This document shows positions 54,536 through 62,322 of a stretch of 64,000 nt of DNA, one piece after another (within the stretch, counting starts at the first letter, position 1; every line of letters starts with the position of its first letter). The translations under genes and the position numbers were made by a program. Under the pieces are notes generated by a model. That model did not search any database, was not told where the DNA came from, and was given only the letters and a program-made list of their open reading frames with translations. Location of the stretch: positions 1-64,000 of the forward strand of contig JBKBKN010000002.1 in NCBI GenBank assembly GCA_046294625.1, read 5' to 3'. This DNA is from JBKBKN01 sp046294625. GTDB lineage: Bacteria; Bacteroidota; Bacteroidia; M30B66.

Positions 54536-54640
54536 GGCTGTGTTCTTTTAATTTGTACCCCTGACTGCATCCTTTTTTATGCCACCGAGGTGAAGTTGTG
54601 TATTGAGCTCAAATATACTTCAATGGATTGTTTTTAAAAT

Positions 54641-55051
54641 TCATTTCGTCTTTTCCTGACAAAGCTCTACGAGCAAGCCGCCTGTGGAGCGCGGGTGCAA
54701 AAAGCAAATCAGTTTGTTGTCTGCACCATCTTTAGGCTGCTCATTGAGCAATTCAAATCCCGCTTCGCGTAAGCGGTTCATTTCTTCATGAATATCTTGT
54801 ACATCGAAGGCTACATGATGAAAGCCTGGTCCTTTTTTTGCCAAAAACTTTGCAATTGGACTTTGCTCATTTGTGGCTTGAAGCAACTCTACCTTATTGT
54901 TTCCGACTTTAAAAAACAGGGTACTCACCCCTTCCGATTCCACCTTTTCTTCTTTGTAAGCGGGTGTACCTAAAAGCATTTCAAAAACTTTCGAAGCTTT
55001 GTCAAGATCTTCTACCGCAATGCCGAGGTGTTCGATATGATTAAATGACAT
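54641..55051 (-). CDS. mce: Methylmalonyl-CoA epimerase
   Basis: A 136-residue cytosolic enzyme that interconverts (R)- and (S)-methylmalonyl-CoA, the step before the mutase. The vicinal-oxygen-chelate fold has metal ligands at HLGIAV (H8), GFHHVAFDV (second histidine) and the C-terminal LLVELCQ glutamate. The C-terminal HPRSTGGLLVEL is characteristic. It lies 10 bp after the thioredoxin-like gene in the mutase unit. Confidence 0.95.
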   Translation of the reverse strand: MSFNHIEHLGIAVEDLDKASKVFEMLLGTPAYKEEKVESEGVSTLFFKVGNNKVELLQATNEQSPIAKFLAKKGPGFHHVAFDVQDIHEEMNRLREAGFELLNEQPKDGADNKLICFLHPRSTGGLLVELCQEKTK

Positions 55052-55061
55052 AGACTAACTC

Positions 55062-55544
55062 TTATTTGGCATGTATTGAATCGGCTAGGTCTTTTTCTAC
55101 GCTCACTCGCGGGGTTTCCACTATTCGGGTCATCTCACGGCCATCTTTCAGCAAGATTATAGTAGGAACATAGGTGATATTTAATGCTTCAAATCCTGCC
55201 ACCTTGCTCTTCTTGTCACGATCTACTGCAATAATTCGAATTGACTTAAATTTTGCACCTGACTGCTCAATTGTTTTCCATAAAGCCGGGAAATGCATTC
55301 GACTGTCTTCGCACCAGGTGCCGATCACTACCACCAAATCAAACTCCGATGCATATTGTGCAATGTGCTTCATGGCTTCTGCATCGGGATGATAGTTATT
55401 TTGATTTTGCTGCCATTCCGGTGCATCAGAAAGCTGTGCAATAAATGTCGGGCTTAATTCGCCTTCCAGCACTGTTTCCTGAGCTTTTAGTTTTAAGCAA
55501 GCAAAGCTGATTAGGCAGATGATGAAAAAAAGTTTTTTGCTCAT
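55062..55544 (-). CDS. Exported thioredoxin-fold protein with a single active-site cysteine
   Basis: A 160-residue protein with a signal peptide (FFIICLISFACLKLKAQ) and a thioredoxin fold: VVVIGTWCEDSRMHFP at about 77-92 in place of WCGPC, and the cis-proline in YVPTIILLKDG. Only one cysteine (C84) is left in the motif; the second is replaced by serine. It overlaps the mutase stop by 4 bp and precedes mce by 10 bp, though its predicted location is periplasmic and the neighbours act in the cytosol. A role as a one-Cys redox or non-redox protein is possible. Confidence 0.85.
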   Translation of the reverse strand: MSKKLFFIICLISFACLKLKAQETVLEGELSPTFIAQLSDAPEWQQNQNNYHPDAEAMKHIAQYASEFDLVVVIGTWCEDSRMHFPALWKTIEQSGAKFKSIRIIAVDRDKKSKVAGFEALNITYVPTIILLKDGREMTRIVETPRVSVEKDLADSIHAK

Positions 55545-57676
55545 GCGATCTTTGATTTAAGAATGTTCAACAACTTGATGGCTGCATCAGGTATTGATGT
55601 GCCGGGACCAAAAATGGCTGCCACGCCGGCCTGATAGAGAAAGTCATAATCTTTGGGCGGAATCACTCCACCTGCTATCACAATCACATCTTTCATGCCT
55701 ATTTTTTCCAGTTCGGCAATCAATGCAGGGATGAGTGTTTTGTGTCCTGCTGCAAGCGACGAAATGCCCAGGAAATGGACATCATTATCGAGCGCTTGTT
55801 GAGCCACTTCTTCGGGGGTTTGAAACAACGGACCAATATCCACATCGAAGCCCAGATCGGCAAATCCGGTAGCAATTACCTTTGCACCACGATCGTGCCC
55901 GTCCTGACCCATTTTAGCTACAAGAATGCGCGGACGACGGCCGCACAAAGCCGCTATTTCGTCAGATAGTGCCTTGGCTTCATTGATTTGTTTATTGTTT
56001 TCCACTGTTTTTGAATAAACTCCTGAAATGGTTCTAATTTGTGCTTTGTATCGGCCATATACTTTTTCCATAGCCGAAGATATTTCACCAAGCGTTGCAC
56101 GCGCTGATGCTGCTTCTACTGCCAGTTCAAGCAAATTTTGCGAAGTATCGTTGCAGGCAAGTGTAATCTTCTCGAGACATTCATCTACCTTTTTTTGATC
56201 CCTACCTGATTTGATTCGCTGCAGACGTTCAATTTGAAGCTGTCTTACACGTGTGTTATCCACTTCAAGCGTATCGAGTTGAATATCATTCTCCACTTTG
56301 AAGTTATTCACCCCAACGATAATGTCCTCTCCGGCATCTATACGTGCCTGTTTTTTGGCAGCTGATTCTTCAATCCTCATTTTCGGAATGCCCGTTCCGA
56401 TTGCCTTAGCCATGCCTCCAAGCGACTCCACTTCTTCAATATGTTTCCATGCTTTGGCGGCAAGTTCTTGTGTAAGGTACTCTACATATGCTGAGCCTCC
56501 CCAGGGATCTATCGCTTTGGTCACATCAGTTTCATATTGAATGAATAGCTGAGTATTTCTTGCTATGCGAGCCGAAGCATCGGTTGGAAGGGCAATAGCT
56601 TCGTCGAGCGCATTGGTATGCAAGGATTGGGTATGTCCTAAAATAGCCGCCATCGCTTCGATGCAGGTTCTCGCAACATTGTTATATGGGTCTTGTTCGG
56701 TGAGACTCCAACCTGATGTCTGGCAATGCGTGCGAAGCATCAGCGATTTATCACTTTTCGGGTCAAACTGCTTCACCAGCTTGGCCCAGAGCATTCTTCC
56801 TGCACGCATTTTGGCAATTTCCATGAAGTGATTCATGCCAATGCCCCAAAAAAATGAAAGTCGTGGTGCAAATTCATCAATGCTTAAGCCGGCTGCTATT
56901 CCGGTTTTGATATATTCCAAGCCATCGGCAATCGTGTAAGCCAGCTCAATATCGGCCGATGCACCTGCTTCGTGCATGTGATAGCCCGAAATGCTGATGG
57001 AGTTGAATTTGGGCATGCGTTTGCTTGTGTAGGCAAAGATGTCAGCGATAATGCGCATACTGGCTGCAGGAGGATAAATGTAAGTATTGCGCACCATGAA
57101 TTCCTTAAGGATATCGTTTTGAATGGTGCCGCTCAATAATGCTTCGTTCACCCCTTGCTCCCTTGCCGCTACAATGAAAAAAGCCATAATCGGAATCACA
57201 GCGCCATTCATGGTCATCGACACCGACATTTGATCGAGTGGAATGCCATCGAAGAGTATTTTCATATCTTCTACACTGTCAATGGCCACACCAGCTTTAC
57301 CCACATCGCCAATCACACGCTCATGGTCAGAGTCGTAGCCGCGGTGGGTTGCCAAATCAAATGCCACAGAAAGCCCTTTCTGACCTGCTGCGAGATTTCG
57401 TCTGTAAAAAGCATTAGACTCTTCGGCGGTAGAAAATCCTGCATATTGTCTGATTGTCCAAGGCTTGGTCAAATACATGCTGGTGTATGGCCCGCGCAGA
57501 TAAGGGGGCAATCCGGCATCAAAAGCCAAATGCCTGATTGTCTTCAAATCAGCTTCGCCATAGGCTCCTTCAATGGCAATTCCTTCCGAACTTTGCCATG
57601 CTTTGGAGTGTTCCTTCGAAATACTTTTTTCAGGTGAAAAAATATCAATGCGCTTAAAATCCGGCTTATTACTCAT
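55541..57676 (-). CDS. mutB: Methylmalonyl-CoA mutase, large (catalytic) subunit
   Basis: A 711-residue cytosolic enzyme that rearranges methylmalonyl-CoA to succinyl-CoA with adenosylcobalamin. The TIM-barrel domain shows RQYAGFSTAEESNAFYRRN, LATHRGYDSDHERV and SVSMTMNGAVIP. The C-terminal B12 domain (about 575-711) has the cobalt-ligand motif DGHDRG at about residue 590 and the GISSLAAGH nucleotide-tail loop. No small subunit (mutA) is adjacent; the upstream gene is parC. Length fits mutB or the homodimeric Sbm type. Confidence 0.95.
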   Translation of the reverse strand: MSNKPDFKRIDIFSPEKSISKEHSKAWQSSEGIAIEGAYGEADLKTIRHLAFDAGLPPYLRGPYTSMYLTKPWTIRQYAGFSTAEESNAFYRRNLAAGQKGLSVAFDLATHRGYDSDHERVIGDVGKAGVAIDSVEDMKILFDGIPLDQMSVSMTMNGAVIPIMAFFIVAAREQGVNEALLSGTIQNDILKEFMVRNTYIYPPAASMRIIADIFAYTSKRMPKFNSISISGYHMHEAGASADIELAYTIADGLEYIKTGIAAGLSIDEFAPRLSFFWGIGMNHFMEIAKMRAGRMLWAKLVKQFDPKSDKSLMLRTHCQTSGWSLTEQDPYNNVARTCIEAMAAILGHTQSLHTNALDEAIALPTDASARIARNTQLFIQYETDVTKAIDPWGGSAYVEYLTQELAAKAWKHIEEVESLGGMAKAIGTGIPKMRIEESAAKKQARIDAGEDIIVGVNNFKVENDIQLDTLEVDNTRVRQLQIERLQRIKSGRDQKKVDECLEKITLACNDTSQNLLELAVEAASARATLGEISSAMEKVYGRYKAQIRTISGVYSKTVENNKQINEAKALSDEIAALCGRRPRILVAKMGQDGHDRGAKVIATGFADLGFDVDIGPLFQTPEEVAQQALDNDVHFLGISSLAAGHKTLIPALIAELEKIGMKDVIVIAGGVIPPKDYDFLYQAGVAAIFGPGTSIPDAAIKLLNILKSKIA

Positions 57677-57712
57677 TGCTTTGTCTGAGATGACAAATTA
57701 AGGAAATTATTT

Positions 57713-60388
57713 TTAATCAAAATCCAATCGCATCTGACCGTCGTTTCGCTCTAAATCAATCACCACTTTAACAGGACTTAGGTTTTCGAGCGAGACCGGT
57801 TTTGATGAATCGGCTTGTTCCGAATCTTTAGCCTCAGTTTCATCATTGGGTTCAGCTTCATTCACTACCGGCTTTTCCGGTTCGGGCAATGGCTCAAGTG
57901 CATCGACCTGAATCACCGGGTACACGCCTAGTTTTTTCCCTTTAGCCTTGAATCCTTTTACACCAATGTAGTTCCATATTTTAATTTGCTGCGGTTCTCT
58001 TTTAATTTTCCCGGTCGACTCATAGTGAACCTGCACCTGGGGGAATGTATCTGAGAATACGTTTAACAAGTGAGTACCAATTGATTCGGGTAAGAACAAA
58101 TTTTTCTTGTCATTGAGTTCTGCCACAAATCTTTTCACCATCACCTGACCTGTTTCGCCATCTTTGTAAATGGCTGTGATTGGTTTCTCAGGAATCCATT
58201 TTTCTAAAATGAGTAAATCATCATCGAAATGGTGGCTCAAGTCGGTATTGTAGAGTTTGTAAAATCCGCTTTCTGTGATGGCCAATATTCGGTCGTCTGC
58301 TGCAAACTCACCTAGTAATCTTCCACGCTCATCAGCATTAAGTCGTTTCACGGCTTCGTCGTACCAGATTTTTCTCGCGCCAAGGGTGGATAAACCTTTC
58401 TCCTTGAGTAAGATTTTACGGATAGGGTTTTTCGTCAGAATGTTTCCTCCTGCCCCTCTTCCTTTGATTGCAATAGTGGCAAAATCGAAATCGAATGCCG
58501 TTTTTTTCAATTTAAGCTTTGGCTTAAGCACGACTTGCAAAGTCTCCGATTCCCCATTTGGATTGGCCGACAGATAAATAATTGATGAACCCTTAGTTCC
58601 CTTGGTAAGGTCATATTCTTTATCGCGAATCACGCCACCGGCTGCAAACCGCTTTACATAATACGGACCTGTTTTACCGTCTTGATAAACCATATTGTAA
58701 ATGGTTCGGTCATCGTTTTTTCGGAACACACCAATGTGCATCACATCCTTGCCTACAAAGGTTTTTTCGCTGACTTTGGTCACTAGGAGTTGACCATCAG
58801 CCCTGATAACGATAATGTCGTCGATGTCTGAACAATCGCAGACATATTCGTCTTTTTTCAAGCCATATCCGGCAAATCCTTCTTCACGATTTACATAGAG
58901 CTTCTCATTGTTGATCACCACCTTCGACAATTCAATATTGTCAAAAGCTCTGATTTCTGTTCGGCGCTCACGACCTGGACCATATTTCTTTAGCAATCGC
59001 TCATAATAAGCAATGGCATACTCGATGAGGTGCTTAAGATGATGATTAACTTCTTCAATTTCATTTTCGAGTGATTTAATCTGCTCATCGGCTTTGAAGC
59101 TGTCAAACTTGGAAATTCGCTTGATTTTAATTTCCGTCAGGCTTATGATGTCGTCCTGTGTGATTTCTCGTTTGAATTTCTTTTTGTGCGGCTCAAGTCC
59201 TTTATCAATAGCCTCTATCACAGCTTCCCATGTCTCGCATTCTTCAATATCGCGATAAATGCGTTCTTCAATAAATATTTTCTCTAGCGAAGAAAAATGC
59301 CAAGCTTCTTCCAGCTCTTTTTTTTGAATTTCAAGCTCTGCACGCAGCAGATTAACGGTGTTATCAACCGACATCTGCAATATTTCTGTAACACTAACAA
59401 AACGCGGTTTGTCATCTTCAATCACTACGGCATTGGGTGACACAGACACTTCGCATGCTGTGACAGCATAGAGCGCATCAATCGTTTTATCAGGTGAAAT
59501 ACCGGGTGCGAGATAGATATTAATTTCTACATGTTCAGCTGTGTTGTCTTCTATTTTTTTGATTTTAATCTTACCCTTTTCATTGGCCTGTAGAATAGAA
59601 TCAATCAGCGAACCAGTGGTAGTACCAAATGGGATTTCGGTGATTTGAAGCGTTTGCTTATCAACTTGGTTGATTCTTGCACGAATGCGCACCTTTCCGC
59701 CGCGTTGTCCATCATTGTACTTGCTAAAATCTGCAAGCCCTCCGGTAGCAAAGTCAGGAAAAATTTCCACTTCCTGATCTTTGAGAATGGCAATACTACC
59801 TTCGATAAGTTCAATGAAATTATGTGGTAAAATTTTGCAGGATAGTCCAACAGCAATGCCTTCGACACCCTGAGCAAGCAAAAGTGGAAATTTCACCGGT
59901 AAGGTTAAGGGCTCCTTGTTTCTGCCATCATAGGAAAGCCCCCAATTGGTGGTTTTGGGATTAAACAACACTTCGTTGGCAAACTTCGAAAGTCTTGCTT
60001 CAATATATCTTGGTGCGGCTGCTCCGTCGCCTGTTAGTATGTTGCCCCAGTTTCCCTGACAATCAATCAATAAATCCTTCTGTCCCATTTGCACCAGTGC
60101 ATCACCGATAGATGCATCGCCGTGAGGATGGTATTTCATGGTATGCCCGATGATATTGGCCACTTTGTTGTAGCGCCCATCGTCGAGTTCTTTCATGGCA
60201 TGCAAAATACGGCGCTGAACAGGCTTCAAACCATCTTCAACATAGGGCACAGCTCTTTCAAGTATGACATACGATGCATAATCGAGAAACCAATTTTCGT
60301 AAAGCCCTGACACGGAACGAACCTTTTCCTGATCGCCCTGCTCGTCACTTCCTTGTATAGATTCCAGCTCTTCGTGATTTTCTTCCAT
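57713..60388 (-). CDS. parC: DNA topoisomerase IV subunit A
   Basis: An 891-residue cytosolic subunit that cuts and rejoins DNA; with ParE it separates daughter chromosomes. The breakage domain begins YENWFLDYASYVILERAVPY, with the catalytic tyrosine Y128 in AAAPRYIEARLS. The sequence fits ParC of the Bacteroidota rather than GyrA. The C-terminal domain contains GRGAGGNILTKNP and ends in a long acidic tail. The residue matching the quinolone-contact Ser80 is alanine (A92). I use the ATG at 60388; an in-frame ATG at 60406 lies upstream of a promoter element. Confidence 0.92.
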   Translation of the reverse strand: MEENHEELESIQGSDEQGDQEKVRSVSGLYENWFLDYASYVILERAVPYVEDGLKPVQRRILHAMKELDDGRYNKVANIIGHTMKYHPHGDASIGDALVQMGQKDLLIDCQGNWGNILTGDGAAAPRYIEARLSKFANEVLFNPKTTNWGLSYDGRNKEPLTLPVKFPLLLAQGVEGIAVGLSCKILPHNFIELIEGSIAILKDQEVEIFPDFATGGLADFSKYNDGQRGGKVRIRARINQVDKQTLQITEIPFGTTTGSLIDSILQANEKGKIKIKKIEDNTAEHVEINIYLAPGISPDKTIDALYAVTACEVSVSPNAVVIEDDKPRFVSVTEILQMSVDNTVNLLRAELEIQKKELEEAWHFSSLEKIFIEERIYRDIEECETWEAVIEAIDKGLEPHKKKFKREITQDDIISLTEIKIKRISKFDSFKADEQIKSLENEIEEVNHHLKHLIEYAIAYYERLLKKYGPGRERRTEIRAFDNIELSKVVINNEKLYVNREEGFAGYGLKKDEYVCDCSDIDDIIVIRADGQLLVTKVSEKTFVGKDVMHIGVFRKNDDRTIYNMVYQDGKTGPYYVKRFAAGGVIRDKEYDLTKGTKGSSIIYLSANPNGESETLQVVLKPKLKLKKTAFDFDFATIAIKGRGAGGNILTKNPIRKILLKEKGLSTLGARKIWYDEAVKRLNADERGRLLGEFAADDRILAITESGFYKLYNTDLSHHFDDDLLILEKWIPEKPITAIYKDGETGQVMVKRFVAELNDKKNLFLPESIGTHLLNVFSDTFPQVQVHYESTGKIKREPQQIKIWNYIGVKGFKAKGKKLGVYPVIQVDALEPLPEPEKPVVNEAEPNDETEAKDSEQADSSKPVSLENLSPVKVVIDLERNDGQMRLDFD

Positions 60389-60394
60389 GGAAGG

Positions 60395-60402
60395 CAAAAG
60401 TA
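60395..60402 (-). promoter_or_regulatory. Candidate -7 promoter element for parC
   Basis: TACTTTTG on the minus strand matches TAnnTTTG exactly. Its inner end is only 7 bp from the ATG at 60388, so the mRNA would be nearly leaderless. Confidence 0.4.
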
Positions 60403-60518
60403 TCAAAAAGGCAGTGTGAAAAGATTAACAAAAGGCCTGAGATATCAACAAAATCAAGTGTTTTTATAAAGCCATAAGATGCTGAAAAACTTATCAAAAA
60501 CCGCTCAACAGTCCAAAA

Positions 60519-61454
60519 TCATTCAATAATCGGAATCATTCCTCTCACGCCCATATCCACCACCGCATCGCCGGCTGAAGGTTCATAGAAATTATCCCCT
60601 GAATTTTCGATCCACTCAAAACTGTTATTGGTCGATAAGGAAACAATAATGACAATGTCTTGTGTTTCATCACCTGTAATTTGAAGATTGGTTTGCGTGC
60701 CTGTGGCATTAACAAAAAATCCGGTAACTACACACGAGCCCGCAGGGATGGGAGAAGTAGAATGCAATGGATTTACCACTGTAGTAGAGCCGGCAGGCGC
60801 TTGTCCGGTGATGGTATAATCACCCAGGAAGGGAATGGTCGTTTCAAAACCCCAAAAGCCTTGTAGTTTATTGGCATTCACTGTGATATTTTGGTTTTTA
60901 ATTCGAAATGAATTGATGAAGGTGTTGAAACCGATGAATGAAGCCACTGTACCTGTACCATGATAGGCGCCGGACTTAAAACGAATATCGTAATTCTGAT
61001 AAGCCAATGACACACGTAACCACTTATATGTACCAGGAGTTATTTCCTTGATTGGTTTGCTGTAGAAAACTTCGTTTTGTCCTACCTTTAAAGTTTTGCT
61101 AAAATCTATGGCTGTACTACCTCCTTGTTCGGTTTCAACTGCATGATAGAGTATTTTCCCACTTCCAAGCGGGGTCAAATCGCCCGGAGCCAATTCGATA
61201 TAATGGGCAGCCATGGTATTAAAGCGGGGTGACTGCGCCCTGTGATTAGATGGCATGGAGGAAGGCATACCAATATTGTTTAATCTGGTTTGGGTGGAGT
61301 CAAAACGAAATTTCATTATTAATCTGGGACCTTCCGGTAAGGTTTTATCTTCATCCTTTTTACAGGAAACAAAATTTCCGGCTAATAAAAGTGTAACCGC
61401 AAAAATGAATAACACTTTAACTATCTTTCTCTTTGTGTTTTGAATAGCGTGCAT
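60519..61454 (-). CDS. Lipoprotein of unknown function in the metal-uptake locus
   Basis: A 311-residue lipoprotein with lipobox AGNFVSCKK (lipidated cysteine at about residue 31). The mature part carries RLIMKFRFDSTQTRLNN and HYIELAPGDLTPLGSGKILYH, and then a beta-sandwich-like second half. Histidines (H71, H85, H105) could bind a metal but this is a guess. I recall similar proteins next to TonB receptors in other Bacteroidota, but could not verify that. It has its own well-formed promoter and lies next to the DtxR-family regulator gene. Confidence 0.75.
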   Translation of the reverse strand: MHAIQNTKRKIVKVLFIFAVTLLLAGNFVSCKKDEDKTLPEGPRLIMKFRFDSTQTRLNNIGMPSSMPSNHRAQSPRFNTMAAHYIELAPGDLTPLGSGKILYHAVETEQGGSTAIDFSKTLKVGQNEVFYSKPIKEITPGTYKWLRVSLAYQNYDIRFKSGAYHGTGTVASFIGFNTFINSFRIKNQNITVNANKLQGFWGFETTIPFLGDYTITGQAPAGSTTVVNPLHSTSPIPAGSCVVTGFFVNATGTQTNLQITGDETQDIVIIVSLSTNNSFEWIENSGDNFYEPSAGDAVVDMGVRGMIPIIE

Positions 61455-61502
61455 GAGATTCTTATAATTGAAAAATATTCAGTCGAGTGCGAAATGTATT
61501 TT

Positions 61503-61530
61503 CAAATATAATCATTTTATTTGCATTCAA
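61503..61530 (-). promoter_or_regulatory. Promoter for the lipoprotein gene with TATTTGCA in the spacer
   Basis: Minus strand: -33 TTG (61528-61530), 17-bp spacer, -7 TATATTTG (61503-61510), both matching Bacteroidota consensus. The spacer contains, on the plus strand, TATTTGCA at 61518-61525, the first eight bases of the 13-bp repeat found between the DtxR-family gene and the TonB receptor. Confidence 0.55.
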
Positions 61531-61561
61531 TGGTAACGAAATGTAATGAACAGTAGTTAAA

Positions 61562-62224
61562 TCAATGACTCAATTTTTTCACTAACAGTCTTTCACAAAC
61601 CTTGCTGCTAAATATTTCATGCGTGTGATCGAGATAGCTAAGCGTCATTGAATCATCAAACAATTCCTTTGCTTTCACTAGAAAAACCAGTCCTAGATTT
61701 ACATTTCTGCTATTCAGAAATCGTAAAAAATCATCCGATGCATTGGTCACTGCTTCGAGTTGGACTTGGTCGCCAATAAGACAGTCGCTCAAACGACTAA
61801 GTTCCTTCCAAACTACTTTCCCCTGTTTATCAGGTATTGGTGAACCATGTGGGTCAATTTTAGGAAAACCCAAAAGGGCATCCATTTTATCGAAAAACTT
61901 CGGCGCATCTATGTGCTCGATTTGCTCGGCAATGTTGTGAACTTCGTCCCACCCAAATCCCATTTTCTCGACTAAATACATCTCGGTAAGTCTATGTTTA
62001 CGAATAATGAGTGCTGCCTGTTTAGCTCCTTCTTCTGTTAGCTTCAATGGCTTGTAACTCTCATAATGAACCAAGCCTTTAGCGGCTAGCTTCTTCATCA
62101 TGCTGGTTACCGTAGGCATTTTTATGTTGAGCCTTTCCGAAAGTTCACTCACATTCACCTCTCCTGTTTCGTTGGAGAGTGCAAACAGTGCTTTCAGATA
62201 ATTCTCAACTGCAAGGGAGTTCAT
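61562..62224 (-). CDS. DtxR/MntR-family metal-dependent transcriptional repressor
   Basis: A 220-residue regulator. The winged helix is at 1-65 (VNVSELSERLNIKMPTVTSM). The metal-binding and dimer domain holds H77, E81, H96, E100, E103 and H104, the set seen in DtxR (with E100 in place of the primary-site cysteine). At the position of MntR Asp8 or DtxR Met10 it has Asn8. The C-terminal FeoA/SH3-like domain (about 150-217) makes it DtxR/IdeR-like in layout, not the short MntR. It is divergent from the TonB receptor gene and likely represses that gene and itself through the 13-bp repeats. Confidence 0.92.
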   Translation of the reverse strand: MNSLAVENYLKALFALSNETGEVNVSELSERLNIKMPTVTSMMKKLAAKGLVHYESYKPLKLTEEGAKQAALIIRKHRLTEMYLVEKMGFGWDEVHNIAEQIEHIDAPKFFDKMDALLGFPKIDPHGSPIPDKQGKVVWKELSRLSDCLIGDQVQLEAVTNASDDFLRFLNSRNVNLGLVFLVKAKELFDDSMTLSYLDHTHEIFSSKVCERLLVKKLSH

Positions 62225-62237
62225 TTAGCAAAAATAG

Positions 62238-62250
62238 TATTTGCAAAATA
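62238..62250. promoter_or_regulatory. Candidate DtxR-family operator, copy 1
   Basis: TATTTGCAAAATA, an imperfect palindrome centred on TTTGCAAA, 14 bp before the regulator ATG at 62224. An exact copy lies 35 bp further on. Confidence 0.5.
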
Positions 62251-62272
62251 GCTTTAAGGATTTCATTCAAAA

Positions 62273-62285
62273 TATTTGCAAAATA
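62273..62285. promoter_or_regulatory. Candidate DtxR-family operator, copy 2
   Basis: TATTTGCAAAATA, identical to copy 1, placed 3 bp before the -33 box of the TonB receptor promoter. Binding here would block RNA polymerase. Confidence 0.5.
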
Positions 62286-62288
62286 ATA

Positions 62289-62318
62289 TTGTTTGATCTA
62301 TCTAACTATTTACTTTTG
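62289..62318 (+). promoter_or_regulatory. Promoter for the TonB-dependent receptor gene
   Basis: TTG at 62289-62291 and TACTTTTG at 62311-62318 with 19 bp between them, an exact fit to the Bacteroidota TTG(N19)TAnnTTTG pattern. The GTG start is 5 bp past the -7 box, or the ATG at 62380 about 60 bp past it. Confidence 0.6.
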
Positions 62319-62322
62319 CGAA

